Positions 1 through 5,008 of a stretch of DNA of 5,140 nt are shown in pieces. Both the position numbers and the translations under genes were made by a program. Below the pieces are notes generated by a model. The model worked only from the letters and a program-made list of their open reading frames with translations. It did no database searches and had not been told where the DNA came from. The stretch lies in assembly GCA_036001225.1 (NCBI GenBank), contig DASYUM010000313.1, forward strand, positions 1-5,140. Direction: 5' to 3'. Numbering within the stretch: position 1 is the stretch's first letter; each line of letters opens with the position of its first letter. Source of the stretch: DASYUM01 sp036001225. GTDB lineage: Bacteria > Methylomirabilota > Methylomirabilia > Rokubacteriales > DASRDR01.

Positions 1-362
1 AGATCATGAGCGCCTCGGTCCAGGGGCGGGTCGCCCTCGGCCAGCACGCCGGCACACGGGTGGGCCGCCTGGGTGGTGAGCCGCCCGAACTCGCCGGCGG
101 CGCCCGCGGGCCGCGCCAGGCCCACCTGGACGGCTTCGATCGGCACGCCAACGTGCGAGTGCCCCCCCACGACCGGGCCCGGCTGGAGCATCTCTGCCGG
201 TATCTGCTCCGCCCCCCGCTGGTCCAGGACCGGGTACGGCTCCGAGCCGACGGACGAGTCGTGGTCAAGCTGAAGGCGGCCTGGCGCGATGGGACGACGC
301 ACCTGGTGTTCGAGCCCCTCGAGTTCCTCGCGAAGCTGGCCGCGCTGACGCCCCGGCCCCGT
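1..362 (+). pseudogene. IS91-family transposase, C-terminal fragment
   Basis: This reading frame enters from the left edge and encodes the second half of an IS91-type (Y2, rolling-circle) transposase. Matching segments in order are ASVQGRVALG (about 12-41), GPRQAHLDGFDRHANV (about 111-158), LCRYLLRPP (about 201-227), WRDGTTHLVFEPLEF (about 282-326) and LAALTPRPR (about 336-362). Family members normally continue after TPRPR with a segment like INLVLYHGVLAPHA. Here the similarity stops at that point, and the downstream codons (RMAASLF...) are the antisense of an unrelated oxidoreductase. The conserved Tyr in LCRY is present, but the protein end and any downstream terminal sequence of the element are missing, so the copy cannot be mobile. 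The ATG at position 6 falls inside the conserved region and is not a real start; the 5' part lies outside the window or is lost. Family assignment is from remembered conserved blocks, without a search. Confidence 0.82.
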
Positions 363-625
363 CGCATGGCGGCCTCGCTGTTCCCGCCGATCCACACCGG
401 CATCGGCTGCTGGACGGGCTTCGGCAGCACCGTCACCCCGTCGAGGCGCCAGAACTCGCCGGCGAACGTCACCTCCTCTTCGCTCCAGCACCGGCGCATG
501 ATCAGGAGCGCCTCGTCCGTGCGGCGGCCGCGCTCGCGGAAGGGCACGCCCGCCGCGTCGAACTCCCGCGCCTGCTCGACGCCCACGCCGAAGGCCGGCA
601 GCATGCGCCCGTTGGAGAGGACGTC
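362..625 (-). pseudogene. LLM-class flavin-dependent oxidoreductase, internal fragment
   Basis: Read on the minus strand from 625 to 362, this gives 88 uninterrupted codons typical of luciferase-like monooxygenases, which use FMN or coenzyme F420. Blocks in order are DVLSNGRMLPAFGVG (625-581), a segment on the pattern of the family's AAGVPxxERGRRTDEAL, LIMRRCWSEEEVTFAGEFW, then VTVLPKPVQQPMPVWIGGN and SEAAMR (to 362). Family proteins are about 280-350 residues, so this is roughly the middle quarter. The N-terminal barrel strands before DVLSNGR and the part after SEAAMR (normally AARxGDGW...) are absent. The fragment has no start codon with a ribosome binding site and ends where the opposite-strand transposase fragment begins. 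The frame stays open for some distance upstream of 625, but that sequence (for example IARVRQIRADGS) does not look like this family. The exact substrate and cofactor cannot be told. Confidence 0.8.
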
Positions 626-1010
626 CCCCTCGCGTCCTCCATGGCCGGCAACGCGCGAGCCGTCAGCACGGATCTGACGTACCCGGGCGATGGTCGCACA
701 TCCGTCCGCGCAGCGCTTGGCTCCGATCGCCGATCGGTGCCCGGCGTGCCCGCCAGCGGAAGCCCCCCGACCGCCCGGACGGCACGCCGTATCGCGTGGG
801 CCGCCTGCTGACGACCCTGGCGCCCCGGGCCGAGACGCGGCCGGCCGCCATCCCGGAGCGCTCGGCGCTGTGCCGGCATCGCGGAGTCTTCGCTCCAGCG
901 CCCGGCTCGCCCGTCGTCGATGGAGGAACGCTGCCACGACACTCCCCCGGATCTCGAGCCGGCACCTCCCGCGGGGCCTGGTCCCGGTCAGGGGGTCTCG
1001 GTATCCAGGG
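626..1010. other. Gene-free stretch, 385 bases, no recognisable product
   Basis: I examined all six frames. Several are open, as expected at this GC content, but none gives a recognisable family motif, a Shine-Dalgarno-preceded start or a hydrophobic signal. The part nearest the oxidoreductase fragment (minus strand, about 626-715) translates as CATIARVRQIRADGS, which could be a piece of another decayed gene; I do not recognise it. The only clear structure is the dyad at 719-741. No hairpin followed by a T-run was found downstream of the beta-helix gene stop at 1011, so its transcription end is not evident. Confidence 0.55.
719..741. repeat. Inverted repeat, 7+1+7 perfect core
   Basis: The core CCGATCG-C-CGATCGG (723-737) is a perfect 7-base dyad with a one-base centre. 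It extends to GGC/GCC outer arms (719-721 and 739-741) past a single T-T mismatch. It lies in the gene-free stretch about 270 bases beyond the end of the beta-helix gene. No T-run flanks it, so it is not a typical intrinsic terminator. It could be a protein-binding site or a relic of a mobile element end, or chance in GC-rich DNA. Confidence 0.5.
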
Positions 1011-3575
1011 CTACGAGCCGAGCAGCTTCGCGGCAAGAGCCTGGGCGTCGCCGATCAGCGCATCGGCCAGCTTCGTGTCGAGGATTTGCTTCCCGGCCAG
1101 CGCTTGCACGTGGCGCGTGAAAGCCGCGAGCTGATCGGCGGCGATCTCGCCCTGTCCGCGACCCAGCGAGGCGCGGGTGGCCTCCAGCGGCGCCAGCAGG
1201 CTCTCGCTGAGACCCTTCCCCAGCTCGAGCGCCCGCACCTTCTGCATCAGCTCATCGAGCGCGTCCAGGAGCGCGGCCTTGGCGGCCAGGGCGGCCAGCG
1301 CCGCGAAGGCGTCGCGGGCCCGCGCGACGCGCAGGCCCAGGAGCAGTCGCAGCCCTTCGGCCCCGGGCGGGGCGACGCAGCACGCGTCGATGGCCTTGAG
1401 GGTCTGGTCGATCGCGGCGAACTCCTGCTGGATGGCTCCGAGGGTGGCCGCCCCCTCGTCCGGGGTCTGCGACCCCGCAACCGCCTGGAGGGCCTTGCCA
1501 AGGCCCTCGGCCTGCATGAGGACCTCGTCGGCGAGCTGGGCGCCGTCCTTGTCGTCGACCTGCAGCATCAGGAGGCGGAAGTCCGCCGAGGTCGTGTGCG
1601 CGCTCCGCACCCCGAACGCCGCCCAGAGCCAGCTGTCGAGGCAGCAGTCGAGCAGCCAGTCGACGAGATCGGTTGGGCGCTCGTAGGCCCCGGCGTCGCA
1701 GAGCGTGTTCTGGGGACGCGCGACCCCGCGCTGGTCGACCCGCTCGAAGGCAAGGGCGCCGAGGCCTTCCTCCAGGCAGACGGCGACTGGCACGGTGGTG
1801 GGGCTGGCGCGATCCAGCGCCGGGCTGCCCGGCAGCAAGGCATGGGTCCACGTCGGGCCACCGTTGTTCTGGAGGGGGCCAAGCCGGGTCCTCGACAGGT
1901 CGGCATCCCCGAGGCTTCCAGGATCGGAGAACCCGCAGTCGTGGCGATCCTCCACGTTGAAGCCGGTCCGCATGGTGGCGACGAGGCCCGGGATCCAGAA
2001 CGGGGGCGCGTCGACGAGGCGGGCCTCGCCGAGCCGGCAGTTCGGCTGTCCGCCGCCGCGGGCGAGGAGCGTCAGCGACAGCACGAACTCGCCCCCGTCG
2101 GCATCCAGTCCGGACGCGCCTGAGCCGGCCCGGTTGTCCGCGATCGTGACGCGGTCGAGCCAGTTGAAGGCCGGACAACACGGGACCCGCAGCGCGCCTC
2201 CCCTCCCTCGCGCGCTGTTTCCGCTGAGCGTGCTGTTGGTGAGCGCGAGCCGGCCGCCGTAGATGCCCCCGCCCTCGCCATCGACCGAGTTCTGGGAGAT
2301 CTCGGTGCGGGAGGCCCACAGGATCCCGCTTTGCTGATAGATGCCTCCCCCATGGTCGGCCGCGGCGTTCCCGCGGATGGCGCTGTCCGACGCCGCGAAG
2401 TGGGTCACGGCGAAGATGCCGCCCCCATCGCCCCTGAAGGCCCCGGGGAGCGCCTCGGCAGCGGTGTTGCCGACGATGAACACATGGTCCAACGCGAACG
2501 CCAGCGGCGGGAAGTCTGTGAGCTGTCGAAAGGGCTCGCCCACCACGCCATAGAAGATGCCGCCGCCCGGCCCTCTCGTGCGATTGGCGACGATCGTCGC
2601 GTCCGAGAACAGAACGAGGACACTCGGGGGGGTCAACAGCAACGGGCCACCTAGCGAGCCGGCGCCGACCCAGACGCCCCCGCCGCCGGCCATGGCGCGG
2701 TTGGCGGCGACGGTGCTCGCCCCGAGGAACACGATCTGGGTGCCGATGTCTTCGTCCGCGCTCTGCCAGGCCTCGCCGTAGAGTCCACCCCCGGCCCCCG
2801 TGGTCTCGTTCTCCATGATCAGGCTGTGCCAGATGGTGGTCCTGACCTCGCCGAAGTTGGCGTTGAAGGCGGTCGTGTAGATGCCCCCGCCGCGGCCGAC
2901 TCCGGGGGAGGAGGACGCCGAGTTGCGGGCGACCGTCACCTCGTCCAGGGTGAGGGTGCCGCCATTGAAAATGCCCCCGCCGGCGGAGAATGCGCGGTTC
3001 CCCACCACGGCCACCTCGAGCAAGCGGAGAGTCCCGTGGTTCGCGATACCGCCCCCGCCCTGAGGGCCGGGGTCGCCGTTGACGACGGCCAGGTTTTGGA
3101 TCAGCACGCGAGCACCAGGGTGGATCTCGAGGACGCGATCGAATCCCAGGCCGTCGATGACCGTTCCTCGGGGCACTCCCCCGCACCCGCCCGGGAGGGG
3201 CAGGTCGCGCGGCGCGAATATGGCGGCCAGAGGCGTCGGGCAAAGCTCCTCCGGAACCCCGCCGCCCGTGATGGTCACGTCACCATGGATGTCCAGATCG
3301 CCGGTCGCGCCCGCGTCCTCGTCGCGGCCCGAGCGGGTGAGGTGATACCGCCCCGTGGGCACCGTGATGTCATGATGCTCCCCGGGGCGGCCGGTCGCCT
3401 CCTGGATGGCGGCGCGCAGGGCGCACTCGGCGCTCGGGTCCACGCAGCGGTGGCCGTCCGCGAGCAGATCCGTGGTCGTGGTCACGTGGAACGTCGCCGC
3501 GCCGGCGCCCGCTGGGAGGCCCAGGATGACAAGGAGTGTCACGGCCGCGAGGAATCCAGCCCGGTGGAGCGGCAT
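1011..3575 (-). CDS. Secreted parallel beta-helix protein with CSLREA-like, choice-of-anchor Q and C-terminal FIMAH-like regions (854 aa)
   Basis: This is a probable exported surface or extracellular protein with no sign of enzymatic residues. Residues 1-26 form a signal peptide (R5, hydrophobic core FLAAVTLLVILGL, AGA before the cleavage site). Residues 28-60 resemble the CSLREA segment, with ECALRAAIQEA at 50-60. Residues about 140-500 carry about ten rungs of a right-handed beta-helix, each pairing an N(R/S/T/A) turn (VVGNRA, VARNSA, ISQNSV, LSGNSA, IADNRA) with a GGGI/GGGL/GGGV turn (near 175, 200, 230, 263, 299, 338, 385, 410, 436). Residues 565-633 (GPLQNNGGPTWTHALLPGSP to CDAGAYER) match the choice-of-anchor Q region. 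Residues 634-787 are alpha-helical and unassigned, with Cys pairs at 644-645 and 732-733. Residues 788-854 resemble a FIMAH domain (GLSESLLAPLEA, DQLAAFTRHVQAL, LADALIGDAQAL). The start is fixed by the signal peptide and a GGAGG sequence 8 bases upstream. The frame is intact. Other long frames over this gene are compositional shadows. Function is unknown; adhesion or matrix attachment is an inference. Confidence 0.93.
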   Translation of the reverse strand: MPLHRAGFLAAVTLLVILGLPAGAGAATFHVTTTTDLLADGHRCVDPSAECALRAAIQEATGRPGEHHDITVPTGRYHLTRSGRDEDAGATGDLDIHGDVTITGGGVPEELCPTPLAAIFAPRDLPLPGGCGGVPRGTVIDGLGFDRVLEIHPGARVLIQNLAVVNGDPGPQGGGGIANHGTLRLLEVAVVGNRAFSAGGGIFNGGTLTLDEVTVARNSASSSPGVGRGGGIYTTAFNANFGEVRTTIWHSLIMENETTGAGGGLYGEAWQSADEDIGTQIVFLGASTVAANRAMAGGGGVWVGAGSLGGPLLLTPPSVLVLFSDATIVANRTRGPGGGIFYGVVGEPFRQLTDFPPLAFALDHVFIVGNTAAEALPGAFRGDGGGIFAVTHFAASDSAIRGNAAADHGGGIYQQSGILWASRTEISQNSVDGEGGGIYGGRLALTNSTLSGNSARGRGGALRVPCCPAFNWLDRVTIADNRAGSGASGLDADGGEFVLSLTLLARGGGQPNCRLGEARLVDAPPFWIPGLVATMRTGFNVEDRHDCGFSDPGSLGDADLSRTRLGPLQNNGGPTWTHALLPGSPALDRASPTTVPVAVCLEEGLGALAFERVDQRGVARPQNTLCDAGAYERPTDLVDWLLDCCLDSWLWAAFGVRSAHTTSADFRLLMLQVDDKDGAQLADEVLMQAEGLGKALQAVAGSQTPDEGAATLGAIQQEFAAIDQTLKAIDACCVAPPGAEGLRLLLGLRVARARDAFAALAALAAKAALLDALDELMQKVRALELGKGLSESLLAPLEATRASLGRGQGEIAADQLAAFTRHVQALAGKQILDTKLADALIGDAQALAAKLLGS

Positions 3576-3583
3576 GGGTGTTC

Positions 3584-3588
3584 CCTCC
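3584..3588 (-). promoter_or_regulatory. Shine-Dalgarno site of the beta-helix gene
   Basis: On the minus strand the sequence reads GGGGAGGGAACACCC just before the ATG at 3575. The GGAGG core lies 8 bases upstream of the start, near-ideal spacing. This supports the 854-residue start together with the signal peptide. Confidence 0.8.
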
Positions 3589-3590
3589 CC

Positions 3591-3601
3591 GACCGGCGGT
3601 C
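3591..3601. repeat. Inverted repeat beside the ribosome binding site
   Basis: GACCG-G-CGGTC is a perfect 5-base dyad with a one-base centre, ending three bases from the GGAGG core of the beta-helix gene. It lies in the likely 5' leader. The one-base centre is too tight for an RNA hairpin unless inner pairs open, so a DNA-binding site is more likely than an RNA fold. It is short enough to be chance. Confidence 0.35.
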
Positions 3602-3675
3602 ACTCCGGTCCATCAGACGCGCCTATGGCTCGGTCATACCGCCACGACCCACGCAGAGCGCCCGATAGCGTTCAA

Positions 3676-3704
3676 TGACTACGCCGAGGGTTCCCGGAGG
3701 TCAA
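3676..3704 (-). promoter_or_regulatory. Weak candidate promoter for the beta-helix gene
   Basis: On the minus strand TTGACC (3704-3699) matches five of six bases of a sigma-70 -35 box. Seventeen bases later comes TAGTCA (3681-3676), a poor match to TATAAT. The position, about 100 bases upstream of the start codon, is suitable. The -10 element is weak, and GC-rich bacteria often deviate from the consensus. The 16-base palindrome at 3705-3720 directly abuts the -35 hexamer. Confidence 0.25.
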
Positions 3705-3720
3705 TACGCGATTTCGCGTA
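3705..3720. promoter_or_regulatory. 16-base palindrome, candidate operator
   Basis: TACGCGA-TT-TCGCGTA is a perfect 7+7 inverted repeat with a two-base centre. It is the most exact and one of the most AT-balanced dyads in the gap. It sits immediately next to the TTGACC hexamer of the candidate promoter of the beta-helix gene. The size and symmetry suit a dimeric helix-turn-helix regulator. The cognate regulator is unknown; nothing in the sequence ties it to the neighbouring broken LuxR-type gene. Confidence 0.5.
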
Positions 3721-3728
3721 CAGGGAAT

Positions 3729-3746
3729 CGACCGACTCGCCGGTCG
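3729..3746. repeat. Short inverted repeat (hairpin-capable)
   Basis: CGACCG and CGGTCG form a 6-base stem around a 6-base loop (ACTCGC). It lies nine bases from the 16-base palindrome. It has no T-run, so it is not a terminator. It may belong to the same regulatory site or be chance in GC-rich sequence. Confidence 0.35.
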
Positions 3747-3822
3747 CCCGTCAGACGTGCCCCGCGTCGGGACCGGAGGCTCAAGCGCGCCTCCCCGCCG
3801 CAGAACCCGATGGAGCCGCCTC

Positions 3823-3850
3823 ATCAGGAAGCCCGGCACCGGAGCCTGAT
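3823..3850. repeat. Two-part inverted repeat with GGCACC centre
   Basis: Outer arms ATCAGG (3823-3828) and CCTGAT (3845-3850) are perfectly complementary. They enclose an inner CCGG-CA-CCGG stem. The outer arm carries the CCTGAT core that recurs further right in the gap. It could be an RNA hairpin or a binding site; no poly-T follows on either strand. Confidence 0.4.
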
Positions 3851-3855
3851 CTCTC

Positions 3856-3868
3856 GGGCACTGTGCCC
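3856..3868. repeat. 13-base perfect palindrome
   Basis: GGGCAC-T-GTGCCC is a 6+6 dyad with a single central T, five bases after the preceding inverted repeat. The form is that of a typical operator half-site pair. It is 251 bases upstream of the LuxR-type start, so a role in that gene's control would be from a distance. Confidence 0.4.
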
Positions 3869-3895
3869 TGAAACCCCGGTCCGAGTCTCATCGGG

Positions 3896-3918
3896 CCCTG
3901 ATCGGGAAACCCTGATCG
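3896..3918. repeat. Direct repeat CCCTGATCG, two copies
   Basis: Identical 9-mers at 3896-3904 and 3910-3918 are separated by GGAAA, a 14-base period. Their core CCTGATC also appears at 3845-3851 and, on the opposite strand, at 4036-4042. Repeats with this near-helical spacing often bind an activator or repressor cooperatively. Confidence 0.5.
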
Positions 3919-4007
3919 AACAGACCTGGTCCCGACGGACATGATTCGGGGAGCGTGTCGCTGTCGAACCCTTCTTCGCCATCGCCGCTGCCGCGCGCGG
4001 TCGGGCG

Positions 4008-4054
4008 CCAGGATCAGCCACCCAGGGATTCCCAGGATCAGGAACCAGGATCAG
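4008..4054. repeat. Direct repeat CCAGGATCAG, three copies
   Basis: Identical 10-mers start at 4008, 4032 and 4045. The last two form a 13-base tandem unit (11 of 13 bases identical). The array ends about 65 bases before the ATG of the LuxR-type gene, next to the only AT-rich patch in the gap, which is where an activator or autoregulator site would lie. Copy 2 reads on into GATCAGG, the complement of the CCTGATC motif upstream. The repeats do not code for anything recognised. Confidence 0.6.
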
Positions 4055-4060
4055 AAGCCA

Positions 4061-4072
4061 TTATCTAATTTA
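4061..4072 (+). promoter_or_regulatory. AT-rich patch, possible -10 region of the LuxR-type gene
   Basis: TTATCTAATTTA is the only clearly AT-rich run in the gap and lies about 50 bases before the ATG at 4119. It contains TATCTA and TCTAAT as -10-like hexamers. No good -35 box is seen at the right distance; that position is occupied by the CCAGGATCAG repeats, which fits an activator-dependent promoter. This is an inference from position and composition. Confidence 0.3.
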
Positions 4073-4118
4073 GCGCCGCCCATCGGTCCCTTCGTCAGGC
4101 ACATCGTCGCGCGGGTGG

Positions 4119-4846
4119 ATGATGGAGCGGCTCAAGCAGAGAGATCTCCGGGCCGTGCTGGAATTCTTGAGGGGCTGCTACGCCATCGTTGACTCGCCGA
4201 CGCTCGTCGGGCACGTGCTGCGAACCCTGCCGGCGGTGATCCCGGCCGACATCGTCACCTGGAACAGCCACGATCCACGGACGATGCGCCATCTGTGGCT
4301 CGACGAGCCCGCGAACGCGACGCGAATCCCCGGTATCACGGATGCCGCGAATCAGGACCAATACTTCGCGCGGTACATGCCGCAGCATCCTGTCCTGGCG
4401 CACTTCCGCCGGACCGGCAGCGGGGCGGCGGCCAAGATCTCCGACTTCGTGAGCCGTCAGCGCTTCCACCGCCTCGCGCTCTACAACGAGGTCTATCGCC
4501 GCGTCGGCACGGAGTACCAGCTGGGGACTCTCCTGCGCTTCGCCCCCTCCCCCCTCCTCGTACTCGGACTCGACCGAACCCGCCGAGACTTGCCGAGCGC
4601 GATCGGCTCGTCCTGAACCTCCTCCGCCCGCACCTCGCCCAGGCGTACGAGAACGCCGAAGCCGCCGCCCGGCGGGAGCAGGAGATCGCGCGACTGCGGC
4701 AGGGAATGGACGCGCTGGGTGCCGGGGTGATCCTGCTCGGATCTGACGGGCGGATTCGGTTCGCGAGTGATCAGGCTCGGCGGCTGCTCGCCCACTACGT
4801 CAGTGACGTCGTCCGACACGCGGCGGACCGGCTTCCCTCGCCCGTT
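4119..4846 (+). pseudogene. LuxR-type transcriptional regulator, frameshifted and truncated before its DNA-binding domain
   Basis: The N-terminal sensor-like region matches a LuxR-type family of about 350-380 residues. Seen in order are RDLRAVLEFLRGCYAI, HVLRTLPAVIPADIVTWN, HPVLAHFRRTGSGAAAKISD, RLALYNEVYRRVGTEYQL and LGLDRTRRD (residues about 8-157). The frame then ends at a TGA (4614-4616). One base is missing between 4591 and 4592: adding one restores a Phe or Leu codon followed by AERDRLVLNLLRPHLAQAYE, the usual continuation, read in the next frame. That frame goes on through a charged helix (EAAARREQEIARLRQ) and a PAS-like stretch (MDALGAGVILLGSDGRIRFA), reaching ADRLPSPV near 4846. The expected LuxR helix-turn-helix (LTRREAEVL...) never appears; antisense purK sequence follows. 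The start is the first of two adjacent ATGs, with only a weak GGGTGG upstream. Without the helix-turn-helix it cannot bind DNA in the usual way. A sequencing error could explain the frameshift but not the truncation. Confidence 0.82.
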
Positions 4847-4852
4847 CGGGGT

Positions 4853-5008
4853 CAGGACCGCGGGGTACCCGACCTCGTCGAGCGCCCGCCCGAGATCGGC
4901 GGGGCTGTCGACCGGTCGCCACGGCGCGACGGGGATTCGGCGTTCGAAGAACGTCTTTTCCGCGAGGCGATCCTGGGCGACCTCGAGGGCACGCGGCGGC
5001 GGCCCGGG
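4853..5008 (-). pseudogene. purK: purK fragment (N5-carboxyaminoimidazole ribonucleotide synthetase)
   Basis: Read on the minus strand, one frame gives PGPPPRALEVAQDRLAEKTF, then IPVAPWRPVDS, ADLGRALDEVGYPAVL. In PurK this is the stretch leading into the ATP-grasp domain, normally followed by KTRRxGYDGKGQ. The match stops at PAVL (4853), just before that conserved Lys, and the next codons are antisense to the LuxR-type gene. One residue is missing before IPVAP (normally GIP). Upstream of PGPPPR the frame meets a stop (TGA, about 5102-5100). The expected EFENVPA segment is not found in any frame, though LVLAET in a neighbouring frame (around 5015-5030) could be a frameshifted trace. PurK carboxylates aminoimidazole ribonucleotide in purine synthesis and is about 380 residues long, so only about 50 remain here. 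PurT is a less likely alternative because the VAQDRLAEK block is PurK-like. Confidence 0.7.

Larger units (their letters stand above)
3576..4118. promoter_or_regulatory. Divergent intergenic region, 543 bases
   Basis: No convincing gene lies here: the frames that cross it give low-complexity, Arg/Pro/Ser-rich products without motifs, and none has a good ribosome binding site. It separates the start of the beta-helix gene (leftward) from the start of the LuxR-type gene (rightward), so it should hold both promoters. It is crowded with short dyads (3591-3601, 3705-3720, 3729-3746, 3823-3850, 3856-3868) and direct repeats (3896-3918, 4008-4054), listed separately. The heptamer CCTGATC or its complement GATCAGG occurs at 3845, 3897, 3911 and 4036. 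Confidence 0.6.

Noticed and set aside
366..677. The 3' two-fifths of the plus-strand frame that begins at position 6, as a continuation of the transposase.
   Set aside because: After TPRPR the residues do not match any transposase, while the opposite strand encodes a clear LLM oxidoreductase over the same bases.
900..1010. An intrinsic terminator after the beta-helix gene, using the CCCGCGGG palindrome near 966-977.
   Set aside because: The palindrome has no loop and there is no T-run on the minus strand; nothing supports a terminator.
690..2123. A 477-codon plus-strand open frame, largely antisense to the beta-helix gene.
   Set aside because: It has no family motif or ribosome binding site, and its Arg/Gly/Ala-rich composition is that of antisense GC-rich coding DNA. 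The minus-strand protein has a signal peptide and clear repeats.
2160..3070. The recurring CCGCCCCC/GCCCCCGCC stretches as a tandem DNA repeat or CRISPR-like array.
   Set aside because: They are the codons of the GGGI turns of the beta-helix rungs; the spacing is irregular and the flanking protein is conserved in frame.
1252..3243. A 663-codon minus-strand open frame in another frame of the beta-helix gene.
   Set aside because: The product is extremely Arg/Pro/Gly-rich without domains; it is an out-of-frame shadow of the 854-residue gene.
2826..3668. A 280-codon plus-strand frame over the 5' end of the beta-helix gene and its leader.
   Set aside because: It is antisense to the CSLREA-like region and signal peptide, with no motif and no start signal; long only because stops are rare at this GC content.
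3675..3944. An 89-codon frame in the intergenic gap as a small gene.
   Set aside because: There is no ribosome binding site and no motif, the composition is Arg/Pro-rich, and it overlaps the dyads and repeats; not supportable as a gene.
4829..4855. Reading PurK on past PAVL into TPNGRGK as a version of the family's GYDGKGQ with a short deletion.
   Set aside because: The same bases encode the family-like RLPSPV of the LuxR-type gene on the plus strand, so the resemblance is probably coincidence.
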